This document shows, in pieces, positions 9,972 through 21,025 of a stretch of 64,000 bases of DNA. Below the pieces are notes generated by a model. It searched no databases. It was not told where the DNA came from and saw only the letters and a list, made by a program, of their open reading frames with translations. The position numbers and the translations under genes were made by a program. The DNA lies in contig CM037461.1 in assembly GCA_021014325.1 (NCBI GenBank), positions 10,755,501 to 10,819,500 on the forward strand. Reading direction: 5' to 3'. Within the stretch, counting starts at the first letter, position 1, and the number at the start of each line of letters is the position of its first letter. Source of the DNA: Plazaster borealis (lineage: Eukaryota; Echinodermata; Asteroidea; Forcipulatida; Labidiasteridae).

Positions 9972-11930
9972 AGGGGCTGCACAATCATTGTTGCTTAAAG
10001 GTGTAGTACCCTCCTTGGGTGAATCTCGCAAAACCAGTGTTCTAATTAGAGGTGTTGAGGGTGGATTTTTAAAAATACCTCTCGAAACAATTCACCTAGA
10101 GTCAGATTTTACTGCAGGGCTAGTCACAGTTGGTATAGTACCCAGTTTGCCTATAGATGGTGTAACGTTCTTACTTGGGAACGATATTGCAGGGACAAAG
10201 GTTCAAAGTAATCCTTGTGCACAGGTTACCGATGTCCCTCACAGTAGTGATGACACAGAGCGTTTATCAGAAAAATATCCGGGCATTTTCCCCGCTTGTG
10301 TCACAACACGTTCAATGGCTTGTGCCTCACAAAACGAGGACACAGTTGAAAATTCAACGCCAAATGACGATGAATGTTTCAAGCTGGCAGGAACATTCTT
10401 TCAAACTTTGAATGACAAAGTTTCCCGAGAGGAAGCAAGTAAGGATTCTAATCTCTCGGTCCCTCTTGTGTTAAACAAAAGTGCATTGATTAAGGCTCAG
10501 AAATGTGACCCAGAGTTATGTAAGTTAGCTAACGATGCAGTTAATGTACAAGAGGCTGAAAAGACCCCCGTGTGTTATTTTTGGTCTAAGTCAGGGGTGT
10601 TAATGCGCAAATGGCGCCCACCCGAGGTACCCGCTGATCAAGAATGGCGAGTTGTAACTCAGATTGTGGTACCAAAGTCGTATAGGGTTGAAATTCTGAA
10701 ATTAGCCCACGAACACCCACTTCTGGCATTTGGGGGTTTGGAAAACGCAAGACCGCATCTTGTGTCATTTCTTTTGGCCAAAGTTGTATCAAGATGTTGG
10801 TAATTTTTGTAGGACATGCCACATGTGTCAAGTTGTAGGCAAACCAAATCAAAAAATCAAAGTTGCACCACTTATTCCAATTCCTGTATGTGGACAGCCA
10901 TTTGACAAATTCATAATTGACTGCGTGGGTCCCTTGCCAAAAGCTAGATCTGGACACATATATATTTTGGCAATTATGGATGCAAGTACTAGGTATCCCG
11001 AAGCAATTCCCTTGAGGAATATCACTGCCAAATCTGTGTCTGAGGACCTAGTTAAGTTTTTTACTAGAATGGGACTTCCAAAAGAAATTCAGCACGATCA
11101 AGGTTCCAATTTCATGAGTAAGGTGTTCGGTGAAGTAATGCAAATTTTGGGTATTGAGCAAATGGTTTCATCACCATATCACCCTCAATCACAAGGTGTG
11201 ATAGAGAGATATCATCAAACCATGAAAACGATGATAAAAACATACTGTCATGATAACCAAGATGATTGGGACAAAGGTATCGATTTCTTGTTATTTGCCA
11301 CAAGAGATTCGCAAAATGAATCCACAGGGTTTAGCCCATTTGAACTTGTGTTTGGTCATGAGGTTAGAGGGTCGTTGAAATTGGTCAAAGAAAGATGGCT
11401 TGCTGAGCCACATGTAGAAACTAACCTGTTGGACTATGTGTGTAATTTCAAAGATCGCTTGTATAAAGCTTATGACATGGCTAAAACCAACTTAACTAGT
11501 TCACAAGAACGCATGAAATCATGGTATGATAAGAACGCTTGGGAACGATCATTCCAGGCTGGAGAAAAGGTGTTGGTTTTGCTTCCTGTGCAGGGTGAGC
11601 CCTTCAAAGCTAAGTTTAGCGGCCCGTACTGCATAGAGAAAAACCTAACCTGTTGGACTATGTGTGTAATTTCAAAGATCGCTTGTATAAAGCTTATGAC
11701 ATGGCTAAAACCAACTTAACTAGTTCACAAGAACGCATGAAATCATGGTATGATAAGAACGCTTGGGAACGATCATTCCAGGCTGGAGAAAAGGTGTTGG
11801 TTTTGCTTCCTGTGCAGGGTGAGCCCTTCAGAGCTAAGTTTAGCGGCCCGTACTGCATAGAGAAAAACCTAAATAGCGTAAATTACCTATCAAAACTCCT
11901 GACCGTAGAAAATCTACGAGGGTTTGTCAC
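9972..11930 (+). pseudogene. pol: Gypsy-B protease remainder and integrase
   Basis: The plus frame resumes inside the protease active site (GAAQSLLLKGVV), followed by the LLGNDIAG motif and a long linker. Integrase follows: a zinc-binding HEHP...CRTCHMC region, then the DDE core with IIDCVGPLP (D1), HDQGSNF (D2) and GVIERYHQ (E), and a C-terminal GPY-like FSGPYCIEKN. A run of five G at about 10730-10735 carries a one-base shift between the two frames (9972-10735 and 10730 on). A 224-bp tandem duplication (11423 and 11647) repeats the C-terminal region, and another shift near 11893 precedes TPDRR...CHVNML-type sequence leading to RT. It cannot be functional as it stands. Confidence 0.9.
11423..11870 (+). 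repeat. 224-bp tandem duplication inside Gypsy-B integrase
   Basis: 'aacctgttggactatgtgtg' begins at 11423 and at 11647, and the two 224-bp copies are nearly identical (one visible change: 'cttcaaagct' against 'cttcagagct'). 224 is not a multiple of three, so the frame is broken. Confidence 0.92.
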
Positions 11931-13668
11931 GTGAATATGTTGAAGAAATATCACGAGAGAACTACTGAGGTAAAACCCGTAGTTGTGACGTTCCCCTCCC
12001 TAGAAATCAGTGAGGACGAGGTTGAAAGTGACGAGAATGAGAATTCTGGTGGGATAATTAGCCTTGAATCGGTAAGTTCCAAGAGTTCTGTCATGAGTCA
12101 AAATTCTACGGTGTTAGAGAATTTAAGCATTAAACTTGGTCACTTACCTGAGAAAGAACACAAAGAAATGGTTGATACTATCAAATCATATGTGCAATTA
12201 TTCAAAGATAAACCAGGTAGAACTTCACTACTATTTCATGATGTTGATGTTGGTAGTGCCAGTCCGATCAAACAGCATCCATACCGTTTGAACCCAACCA
12301 AACTAGAACTTGTTCGAACAGAAGTGAGATACATGTTAGAGAATGAAATTATTTCTCCTGCCAAGCAAAGCCCATGGAGTTCACCAATTTTGTTAGTTCT
12401 AAAAGAAGATGGGTCACAAGAATTTTGCATCGATTATAGAAAAGTGAACTCCGTTACCAAAACTGATTCATATCCTATTCCACGGTTGGATGACTGCATT
12501 GATGCAAAGTATGTGAGCAAGTATGACCTTTTAAAAGGCTATTAGCAAGTGCCATTAACAGAAAGAGCTAAGGAAATCTCTGCTTTTGCAACTCCAGATG
12601 GCTTATATGAATGTAATGTTATGCCATTTGGCATGAAAAATGCTCCTGGTACATTTACAAGAATGATGAATCAAATTACAACAGACTTAGACGGGTGTGG
12701 AGCATATATAGATGATGTTATAATTTATTCAGAAACATGGACTGATCATGTCATTCTAACAAAAGCATTGTTTAAGAAATTATCTGATGCTAATCTAACT
12801 ATCAATTTGAAGAAAAGCGAAATTGGTCAAGCTAGCGTGACTTATCTTGGTCATCAGGTCATTCTAACAAAAGCATTGTTTAAGAAATTATCTGATGCTA
12901 ATCTAACTATCAATTTGAAGAAAAGCGAAATTGGTCAAGCTAGCGTGACTTATCTTGGTCATCAGCCTTCGTGAGATCGAAATTGGTCAAGCTAGCGTGA
13001 CTTATCTTGGTCATCAGGTGGGTCAGAGCAAAGTTTTGCCAAAAACAGCTAAAGTGCAGGCAATCAAGGATTTCCCAGTACCAACGAATAAGAAAGACGT
13101 GATGCGTTTTCTTGGTATGACCAGGTTTTACCGGAAATTCTGCCCAAATTTTGCACATATTGCGGAACCACTAACTAACCTTTTAGCTAAAAATGCTAAG
13201 TTCGTCTGGACAGAAGTTTGTCAGGCGGCTTTTGAAAGCCTTAAGGGTGTTTTGACCCTTGAACCAGTACTGTTGGCGGCTGATTTCGGCAAACCCTTTA
13301 AGTTGGTAGTTGATGCTAGCGATGTTGGTGTTGGTGCTGCATTATTGCAAGATGATGAACAAGGTGTTGAACATCCAATTAGTTATTTCTCCAAAAAACA
13401 AAATAAACACCAAAAACGGTACTCTACAATCGAGAAAGAAACATTGAGTCTCATGTTGGCAATTTCACATTTTGAAGTGTATGTTACTGGACCCTTTCCG
13501 GTTACTGTTTATACCGATCATAATCCACTGACGTACATTAACAAGTTCAAAAACAAAAGCCATAGATTAATGAGATGGACTTTACTGCTGCAAGGTTACA
13601 ACTTGGAGTTCAAACACATTCCAGGCAAGCAAAACGTACTTGCAGATGGACTGAGTAGATCGTGAAGT
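11931..13668 (+). pseudogene. pol: Gypsy-B reverse transcriptase and RNase H
   Basis: RT motifs appear in order: YMLENEIISPAKQSPWSSPI, FCIDYRKVN, SYPIPRLDD, MPFGMKNAPGTF, and the catalytic AYIDDVIIYS at about 12705. RNase H and connection motifs follow: FLGMTRFYRKFCPNF, LVVDASDVGVGAAL, YTDHNPLTYI, and it ends ADGLSRS. An in-frame TAG at 12543-12545 interrupts the conserved 'LLKGY' region at the position where the family usually has tryptophan. Nested duplications at 12750-13018 shift the frame again. RNase H ends pol, as expected for the integrase-first order, and is followed by non-coding sequence and the 3' LTR. Confidence 0.92.
12750..13018 (+). repeat. Nested tandem duplications (108 and 52 bp) in Gypsy-B RT
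   Basis: 'gtcattctaacaaaagcatt' starts at 12750 and 12858 (108 bp apart). The tail 'aattggtcaagctagcgtga' then occurs a third time at 12981, 52 bp after the second copy (12929). The junction at 12965-12978 ('ccttcgtgagatcg') matches neither copy. Confidence 0.9.
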
Positions 13669-14740
13669 GTCAGTTTAAGAATATTTAAGAGTGATTATTA
13701 TGGAGAAGAAATCTGCTGTTTATTCTTTTGTAACCCCCCCCAAATTCAGAGTTTTCAGAGAATTTGGAACTTATTAACCGTAGATAATTGTGGCAGGGAG
13801 TATTTCCCCACCCCCCAACAAATTTAACAGGTTTAGAATTTAAAATGGACGGTTTTAAATTATGTTGTTACTGTATTTAAGATTATGTATTATGCTTAAA
13901 ATAGGAAAATACTTCCTTTTGGTCCTATTTTTCCACCCCAAGGGGGAGGGTGTTAAGAATTCTTATTTATAATGTTTACGCAACCTTATGTAAGTTTAAG
14001 TATGTTAACCGGTGGTCGCGATTCTCGTCTTGATGACCCATTGTCCCCGACCGCATTTCCCAGAAGAACATTGGAATTCCAAGATTAATCGGTTGTTTAA
14101 AAGGACGGACCATGCTCGCGACTCGCCAGAATCTAAGCTTTGGTTTCCAGAAACTGATGGGTGATAACCTCGACTGTCGGGCTAGCAGCCGTGAGGCGTG
14201 GCCCGAAGGCTTCTAATATCTCTAGCTGCTGACCGTAAGGAGTCCTCGCCGGTACCTACTGCCGTCTGCAATGATGACACACCCCTGTCCTTGATGGTCA
14301 ACCTTCTGCCTCCCTCGCTGGTTCATCCGGTTCACAGACGTTGATGTCGCCGCAGAGCACCTCGTGGATCCGCCCACAATTGGACCAGCCAAGGAACTTC
14401 AAACCCCAGCCTAGAATCTCAATGGAGGTTTACCTCTTCCCTATTCACGCGTTCTGTTACCACCATCCTATTTACATTGTATTTAATTATTCTCATTGTA
14501 TTTAAATGATTCGACTTCCCCTTATGCTTGTATATCTTTGAAGCGCTGAGTATGTATTTCATTAAATGTCTTATATTTTGTTCTAAACGTTGACTCCCAT
14601 TTACATTCATTCAAGTACGGTTTTTCCCCTTTAAATTCTCTTAAGTTGTCCGTCAATTTGTGGCTTCGTAACAATATATATACAATATGGATACAAACTT
14701 TATTTATTTGAACAGGCACAGAGAAAAAAATTTATCTTAA
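13669..14740 (+). repeat. Gypsy-B 3' untranslated region, polypurine tract and 3' LTR
   Basis: After the RNase H stop there are about 270 non-coding bases with C runs. A polypurine tract AAGGGGGAGGG (13940-13950) then directly precedes TGTTAAGAATTC at 13951, a standard LTR start. The LTR end is unclear, probably a CA near 14721-14740 before the MITE at 14745. No LTR partner was found on the left side. Confidence 0.65.
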
Positions 14741-14744
14741 GTTA

Positions 14745-15085
14745 AAGGAATGTTACAGAACTGGTAATTGAAATTTTCTTTATGATCACAGATTTACAAT
14801 AAAATTTACACGGTCTAATGATGATGAAGTAGAAAACATCCCTAAAAATATTTCTGTCTGAAATGCCATATTTGATGAGAAATAAATAAAACTAATTTCC
14901 GATTGGAGTTTATCGCTTATGAGCGTTTTATTCATGGAAATGTGTAATTGGTTTTTCACTATTTTCTCGTGACCCAGATGGCCGACCGATCTCAAACTTC
15001 TACAGGTTTGTCAGTTTATGTATTGGTGGATTATATAGTGCTTACACTGCCAGTTAGCAAAAACCAATTCTTTAATGTTCCTTTA
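14745..15085. mobile_element. Foldback MITE, copy 2 (about 341 bp)
   Basis: It starts TAAAGGAATGTTACAGAACT and ends TTCTTTAATGTTCCTTTA. It is homologous to 7591-7952 end to end, with short deletions. It lies immediately upstream of the splice acceptor of the OB-fold exon at 15107, so it is probably inside an intron or 5' flank of that gene. Confidence 0.88.
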
Positions 15086-15106
15086 ATGTATTTGTTTTAT
15101 TATAGA

Positions 15107-15506
15107 ATGGCAAAACTTGCAGAAGTTGTTACTAGTAACAAACCATACAGCCCTCCACTTAAAGTCAGTGTTATCTGTAAGGATGCCAGAGATGCAAGAC
15201 GATGTGTCTTAGGTGATGAAAGTGAAGCAGTGGAATGTGTTGTCTATGAAGAGAAGTTTCTGCGCAAATTCAACGTTAGAGCATCATTACTGATCACTAA
15301 CTGTTTTATCAGGAAGTTCAACCACAAATCACCATGTTTGGAAATCAGGTCCAATACTAAAGTGGTGAATACTGGAAGATTAGAAGTCCCAGAGGAGATA
15401 CTGTCAAAAGGGCAGCAAATGATCAATCCAGCGCCTGCTGATTTTGTAAAAATTGGAATCGTCTCCACATCTCCACTAAAGAAGTTAGTCTCTGTTCGAA
15501 ATTGCA
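15107..15506 (+). CDS. OB-fold (RPA-like) protein, first recognised exon
   Basis: The ATG at 15107 follows a plausible acceptor (tttgttttattatag). The frame encodes MAKLAEVV, PLKVSVICKDARDARRCVL, CVVYEEKFLRKFN and CLEIRSNTKVV, a beta-rich pattern resembling replication protein A-type single-strand DNA-binding OB folds. It ends at a possible donor GT at 15507 or slightly earlier (GTTAGT at 15484, GTTCGA at 15493); if unspliced the frame stops at 15526. RPA-like proteins are known Helitron cargo and a Helitron lies downstream, so accessory function in strand handling is possible. Family assignment is from sequence pattern only. Confidence 0.6.
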
Positions 15507-15905
15507 GTATAGTAGTATCATTTTGATATCGACAAATAAACCCCTGGTCAGTTTGTGTGAAATATATTGGTAATAGGAGACAGCTGTGACCAATTATTTG
15601 TATTCATAAATTATATAGTTGTACAAAGTATGTCAAATTAAAGGACTTTGTTCATGGTGTCAACTCTCAAAGAATGCTTTTACATGATACTCAAAATTAT
15701 GAGATTAATGGTTATAGATGAGTGATGATTTCATCAAACATAAATCTTTCGGACTCTTTAGTTCACACCATGTAGCCTATGTTTAAAATGGAGTATTTTA
15801 TGTATGAGGTCAATAAAACTTGCTTTTTGAAAATAAATTAAAAAGTATTATTTTAGTGACTAAACTGTTTGTATCATAGTTCTAATTGATCATTATTGTT
15901 GGCAG

Positions 15906-16095
15906 GAAGAACTAGTGAAAACAGTGCAACACAAAGGGAGTAAAGGAATACGCATCTAGATGCAGAATTGCATTGTGGAACGAAGCATCATCACTTGAGC
16001 TGAATGTTGGTGATGTAGTTGAAGTTACTAACGCAGTGACAAGTAGGTGGAATGAGGAGACCTATCTCACTTCTACACGTTCAACTGACTTGAAA
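15906..16095 (+). CDS. OB-fold (RPA-like) protein, second exon, possibly frameshifted
   Basis: The frame opening at 15925 reads CNTKGVKEYASRCRIALWNE, then LNVGDVVEVTNAV and ETYLTSTRSTDLK, a clear OB-fold with the 'LW..E...L.VGDVV.V.N' signature. It ends at a good donor (AAA|gtgagt at 16096). Just upstream another frame (15906 on) reads EELVKTVQHKG before a TAG, which also fits an OB-fold strand. Either the exon starts at the acceptor 'aaaacag' (15924), or it starts at 15906 and the GGG run near 15936 carries a one-base insertion. It belongs with 15107-15506 and 29054-29296. Confidence 0.6.
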
Positions 16096-16218
16096 GTGAG
16101 TAAATATGTAATGTTTTGATAAAATAAAATAATGTCATTGGTATTACCTGGAAGATAGGATCCTGTAATGTGTGTAACTGGTTCAAGGGTATGACAAAAT
16201 TAAATAACGAATATGAGG

Positions 16219-16338
16219 TTGATGAATATAACAGTCTGATCTTAATATATTTCACCAAAACCAAATGTCCAAGTAGTATTGATGAATATAACAGTCTGAT
16301 CTTAATATATTTCACCAAAACCAAATGTCCAAGTAGTA
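16219..16338 (+). repeat. 60-bp tandem duplication
   Basis: 'gatgaatataacagtctgat' occurs at 16221 and 16281. The two 60-bp copies are identical except at the edges. Intronic position. Confidence 0.9.
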
Positions 16339-16573
16339 ATGGCTATAACAGCAATTTAATATGTAAATCTTGAAGAACAACACAAATCCAATTCAAATAA
16401 AATATGAAATTCACATAGGAAAAGAATTAATACAATGAAAATGAAAGTAATAAAAGATACAAATAAACTTAGTAGTATGAAGAACTGTTGGTTGAAGAAA
16501 TGATGACAATCCACTGAACGTTACGCGACGCGACTCGCAATTCACTCGAATATAAACGAAAGTTCATGTTAAG

Positions 16574-16651
16574 AAAATGATGGAACAAATCCAGAAGCAT
16601 CAGCCAAAGTTGAAATTCCAGAAGACACAATGAAGGAATTCAGACTAACAG
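16574..16651 (+). CDS. Possible small exon of the OB-fold gene
   Basis: Between an acceptor-like 'catgttaag' and a donor 'gtacgt' (16652) one frame reads ENDGTNPEASAKVEIPEDTM, a composition like the linker between OB folds (compare LEVPEEI in the first exon). The entry phase does not match the preceding exon, so an exon may be missing or the gene is broken here. Confidence 0.3.
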
Positions 16652-17671
16652 GTACGTTATGATATGAAGAAAAATACGAAGATAGAAAGTATTATGTCAA
16701 ACATCAGGAACTCCTCTTAAGTGTAACACCCAGTTGCAAAAACTACAATCAACTCAAAGTAGTTAATAATTCAGTAAAACATCCTATGGTTTAAATAAAA
16801 AAGTTGTTTGGTGTCAGCATATCAACAGTAGCCATTCTAAGTGCATGTCTTAGCAGTAGGACAGGTCAAGTTGATATGCAATTAAGTAGTAAGTAAACCT
16901 AAAATGTTAAATATAAATCACAAACCATAAAAATGAAAAAACTAAATAAACTAACTAACCTTTAATAAAACTATAAATCATACACTTCAACCAAATTGAA
17001 TAGAAAAACCTATCAAACTTGCAAAATACGGAAAAACAAGAGAACAACATTGTTATTAACATATTTCAAGAAACTTTCACTATTGCAGTGCTCGGTGTTG
17101 CCTTAGTAAGCATTCGCACACAGTGTATAATGTACACGAGGTGTAAAAACTTGTAAAGAAATGTCTGAACAACATTAAATTCCATAACTCTCTCACAGAT
17201 GAAATAATCATTCTGTATGCCCAATCTGAATTTAGCATGTTACCAACGATAAAGAAAATCTATGAGCATATCTATATCGGCTATAGTTAAAAAATAAAAC
17301 AAAATTAAATTCAATAAATGCAACTAAATTTCAAGACAGTCAATATGAGGAAACTTACTAAAACGTGGCTAAAAATGACATCAAGCTCTTGCAATTAAAT
17401 TCATAATGTGAAACCATAAACTATCATTAAAAATTCTCTAGATTAAAAGTTAAAATCATCTTAAAATATAAACCCTAAAATACTTTCGCAACTATTGTTC
17501 TTCTCAATCAACAAAGTTAAAATATTAATATTATAAACTGATTATCATCAAAATAGGCTTACTAGAGAAAAACTGGATGTCCTAAACTCAAGATTACACT
17601 AAATCTTGATTATGGTTGTGAAAACTAAAAATATGACAAATGCAACATTTTTACTCAATCCATTCACTTGA
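16652..17671. other. AT-rich non-coding stretch, probably intron
   Basis: No ORF, tandem repeat or terminal inverted repeat that I can recognise. The high A+T and lack of codon structure fit an intron between OB-fold exons. Confidence 0.5.
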
Positions 17672-18008
17672 AGGTATTGTACACTTTTGGTAACAGCTCA
17701 AAATCAGTGTCCACATTTTGTGTGATTCAACATATGCATGAACAAACAAACCTGTGAAAGTTTGAGCTTAATTGGTCATCGAGGTCACGAGAAAATAGTG
17801 AAAAGAGACCTTATGTGTTTTCTGTTTTTTCAAATTATCGCGCGTGATAAAAACTATTGTTTTACTCATTCTCAGAAACGATAGCATTTTAGGCAGAAAT
17901 ATTTTAAGGAACCCTTTCTACCATTACTTACTTTAAATCATGTAAGTTATGTGTGAATATGTGAACATTGTGTTTTTTCGATCTTACCAATAGTGTACAG
18001 GGCCTTTA
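17672..18008. mobile_element. Diverged MITE of the 'cactggacac' family
   Basis: The ends are 'aaggtattgtacacttttgg' and 'ccaatagtgtacagggcctt', an inverted pair. The internal text 'tgagcttaattggtcatcga' matches the more typical copies at 18177 and 33965 ('ttgagcccaaattttcacag'). Non-coding. Confidence 0.7.
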
Positions 18009-18176
18009 AGCAAATGAGATAATTACTATAGCTATACTACATGATATAAATCAACAATGAATAACTCTTAAATATTACTGCTTGGGTCCCTAAGAAAGAT
18101 TGAATATATCAACTCACCTGTTGTTGAAATAAAACAGTGGTTTTGTTTATAACAATAATGATTTTGACTGCTTAAA

Positions 18177-18479
18177 GGCACTGGACACATTTGGTAATTA
18201 CTCAAAATATCTATAAGCATAAAAATTTACTTGGTAACAAGCAACAGAGAGCTGTTGATAAAACATATAATATAAAACATTGAGAGAAACGACTCCCTCT
18301 GAAGTAACGTAGTTTTTGAGAAAGAGGTAATTTCTCACTAAAATAATAAAAATTTCTTGCAAGAAGTTTTTATTCCTATCTGAAAGCACACAAATTTGTA
18401 CAACAAGGGTGTTTTTTCTTTCATCATTTTGTTGCAACTTCGTAGACCAATTGAGCCCAAATTTTCACAGGCTTGTTAT
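18177..18479 (+). mobile_element. MITE ('cactggacac' family), left part, interrupted by Gypsy-C
   Basis: From 'aggcactggacacatttggt' to 'cacaggcttgttat' this matches 33965-34270 closely. The element is cut at 18479/18480 by the Gypsy-C LTR and continues at 27777. The uninterrupted copy at 33965 shows the original sequence 'cttgttattttatgcat', which proves the insertion point. Confidence 0.93.
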
Positions 18480-19443
18480 TGTAGTGAATTAACACTATAG
18501 TTCTGGGAGTGTTACTTCCAGTCTTGAGGGGATGAGCCTCTGGTAAGGGGGTGACTCTTTGCTGATGAAGAAGTGACAATAACAACACTTGTTCCACTGA
18601 GATGATAATAAGTTTATTGAGACTGTCCAATACTTGTTCAGAATAATACAATACAAAACAAAAACCTGAAAAAGGATGAAAGACAATCAGCCTATAAGTC
18701 ATTAGATAAATTATATTGATGTGATAACCACATTTATAATAAGGATAGACCCAACGTACATTCACTGAGCGTACAACGTAAAATAGGACTCACCCAGCAC
18801 CACATGAAAAAAGCAAAATGTCCACGGATCAGTTCATGGTCCAACCAAGCCAGCAACACCAGCAGCCAACTATTACTGAAATAAAGTTTAAGACCTATCT
18901 GACTACTGATTTTAAGTTACATAATTAAGATGGACATTCGGATAATAGATGTATTACCATGAACGTTCCATGAATGCATACCATGAGTAAGGTAAATCTC
19001 GAGTAACGCTAACAGATGTAGGTCACAGTTCACCACAACGATAACATCATTCAAAGCTGTACAACTGCGAGTATGCATACCGATACGCTACATACTGCTA
19101 CGTGATCTACGCACACACAATGGCTGCACGCATAAAGCCTATAGCTAAAATGAAATCAGACCCCACAATATCCCACACAAATCTCACGTAATTTAGGGGT
19201 TTTAAGGTTTGAGTTTGGAATAATTATAACTACCAGTGGAATCTGTAATTGATAACAAAGATGGTGGTTTACCTTATAATGTCCAGAAAGAAGACTAAAA
19301 ATCAAGAAACAACGGTTATTTCTCCTGGCTTTTCACAGCAACTGCCCTTGAACACAAGAAACAAGAAAAGGGCAGCGACACCCCCAGCCAATCAGTGGCT
19401 AGCATTACCGTTCTTATCATGAATGATTCATGAGGTCACTACA
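18480..19443 (-). repeat. Gypsy-C 3' LTR (964 bp)
   Basis: TGTAGTGAATTAACACTATA at 18480 to GAGGTCACTACA at 19443. Short antisense-looking ORFs in it also occur in the other LTR and are not genes. Just inside it, the minus strand reads AGCAGGGAACG, a weak polypurine tract next to the LTR; a better purine run (GGGAGGGAAA) lies about 50 bases further in. Confidence 0.97.
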
Positions 19444-20147
19444 CGTTCCCTGCTTAGAAGACACGCGACCTCAAGTTGTCTTATTTCCCTCCCGAACATT
19501 GACTTGAGTATAAACCACATCAACTAAGAAAAGTAAACTATAATATACAGGAAGTCTCTTCTTTATCAAATCAAATATTGATAAATCCTCTTTAAAATAT
19601 TACTGGTACAGCTGGTTTAACTTATACAACTACAAGAAAACCTTTGAAGTTCCCTCCACAATAAACCCATTGTCCACAAACCACCCATCAACATTCAACT
19701 GGACACAAGCGATATTGTAAGCTGTGATATTTGAATAATAGAATTATAATTGACAGGTGATTAATATTAACCATGTCCAAGACATTCTTAGGGTCATCTT
19801 GATACACCCGAGAAATGATATAGTGGTTATGCTAATTAAGTTATTACCTTCAGGTACATCAATGCAATTAAGCAACATAATCACTCAAATAGATACGCAA
19901 GTTTTACAAACTATAAGAACTTTTCGAATATACCCAATGCAACCTTTGTGTCTCTCTCTCTATGTCACATGAGTAAGAGCAATTAGTCACATCAGGTAGG
20001 AAAAACAAAAACCTTTAAGTTAAAGTAAAAAATAACTCCTGCTGGTATAGGGCATTGAAACACTTTTAGCAAAATATGCATTTATTAACGTACAGGACTA
20101 GTTCTAAAACAAGATCAAAAGAACATCTGGCAAAATTTATGAAACTT
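19444..20147 (-). other. Gypsy-C 3' untranslated region
   Basis: About 700 bases between the esterase-like ORF and the 3' LTR. No ORF on the minus strand. It contains the polypurine candidates near 19444-19500 and AT-rich filler. Confidence 0.7.
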
Positions 20148-20743
20148 TTAATGACAAGCAAAACGAAGAACGGCCTCTTTGATGCCATTTGCATACTTTT
20201 CCATCCCTTCCTTTGTCAAGTGACAACCGTCCACTAAATACTTGGGAAGGTTAATCTTCTTCTGTGGATACATACGCGAAGCAGGATAGCCAGATATACG
20301 CCGTTTGAGCAGGGAATTAAAGCGTCTTGCTCTATGATTAAATGTTGTCAAGTTCACTTGACCACGCCTTGTGATTGCACTCCGTTGTATGACAGAAAAT
20401 AAAATGATTCGCTGGGGAGCAATGTGCGACGACTGCAGTAAGTCCAAAAATTTAACTACTTTATCTTTAGTAGCCGGGGAGTGACATCTTTGCCACAAAG
20501 GTCATTTGTCCCTAGGTCAACGCACAAAATGTCAGCAGCCTGGGATCTTAACTGACTTACATAAAAGTCAGCATCTGCCAAGACCCTTTCATATGTAAGG
20601 CCTGAATGTCCAATAACAGATATGTCATACTTAAATCCAAAACCAATGAACTGGTTAACCGTAAGGTGCTTTCTGCGAGCCTCCCTCTTTAGTCTGTTAG
20701 GAAAAGAGTGACCAAATAACACTATGTTTATCCTTTCGGACAT
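20148..20743 (-). pseudogene. SGNH/GDSL esterase-like third ORF of Gypsy-C, one frameshift
   Basis: Two overlapping minus-strand frames (20743-20456 and 20498-20148) together show the four blocks of an SGNH hydrolase: block I INIVLFGHSFPNRL (catalytic Ser in GHS), a glycine-containing block VIGHSGLTYE, block III ILCVDLGTNDLC (Asn in GTND), and block V VDGCHLTKEGMEKYA (the D-x-x-H with catalytic Asp/His). A one-base shift lies in the overlap (20456-20498). It sits where an envelope gene would be, between pol (stop at 21026) and the 3' LTR, same strand. No signal peptide or membrane segment is visible, which argues against a classic envelope. Esterase ORFs are known in some CR1/L2-type LINEs; I do not recall this arrangement in Gypsy elements. 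Confidence 0.72.
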
Positions 20744-21025
20744 GATGTAACTTAACTTTAAAAAATTGTTAACACTGTTTCAACGGTTGGTATTGAAAAA
20801 TTCTAAAGGTGGTCTGAGCCATATATCCTGCAAAGCAGGTAACCTTACAATCCTTCAAAACAACCTTTTAAGAACAACAGTATAATAACAAAAATGTTAT
20901 GTAAACAGTCTGTCAATATCATATAAATATGAGTAGAAGGATAGTGATGGTATCTCAACAGTGAGTCTAATGAGACAAAAGCAAAAGCCTAAGTCACAAG
21001 AATGTAGAATCAACTTTATGCACGA

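Larger units (their letters stand above)
8629..14740 (+). mobile_element. Gypsy-B: degenerate Gmr1-like Ty3/Gypsy element (integrase upstream of RT)
   Basis: In plus orientation the pieces are: gag N-terminal fragment, an inverted gag/protease segment, protease remainder, integrase, reverse transcriptase, RNase H, polypurine tract and 3' LTR. The RT and RNase H sequences are of Gypsy type, yet integrase comes first. This order is known from the Gmr1 group of deuterostome Ty3/Gypsy elements. The copy is dead: one inversion, two tandem duplications, a nonsense codon and several frameshifts. No 5' LTR is recognisable. Confidence 0.85.

Noticed and set aside
18198..18765. Minus ORFs of 79 and 113 codons (and the matching ones at 26799-27089)
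   Set aside because: They lie in the MITE and in the Gypsy-C LTR; the second occurs in both LTRs, so it is repeat sequence without coding signs.
20148..20743. Reading the third ORF of Gypsy-C as a retroviral envelope
   Set aside because: There is no signal peptide, furin-type site or transmembrane segment, and the motifs fit an SGNH hydrolase better.
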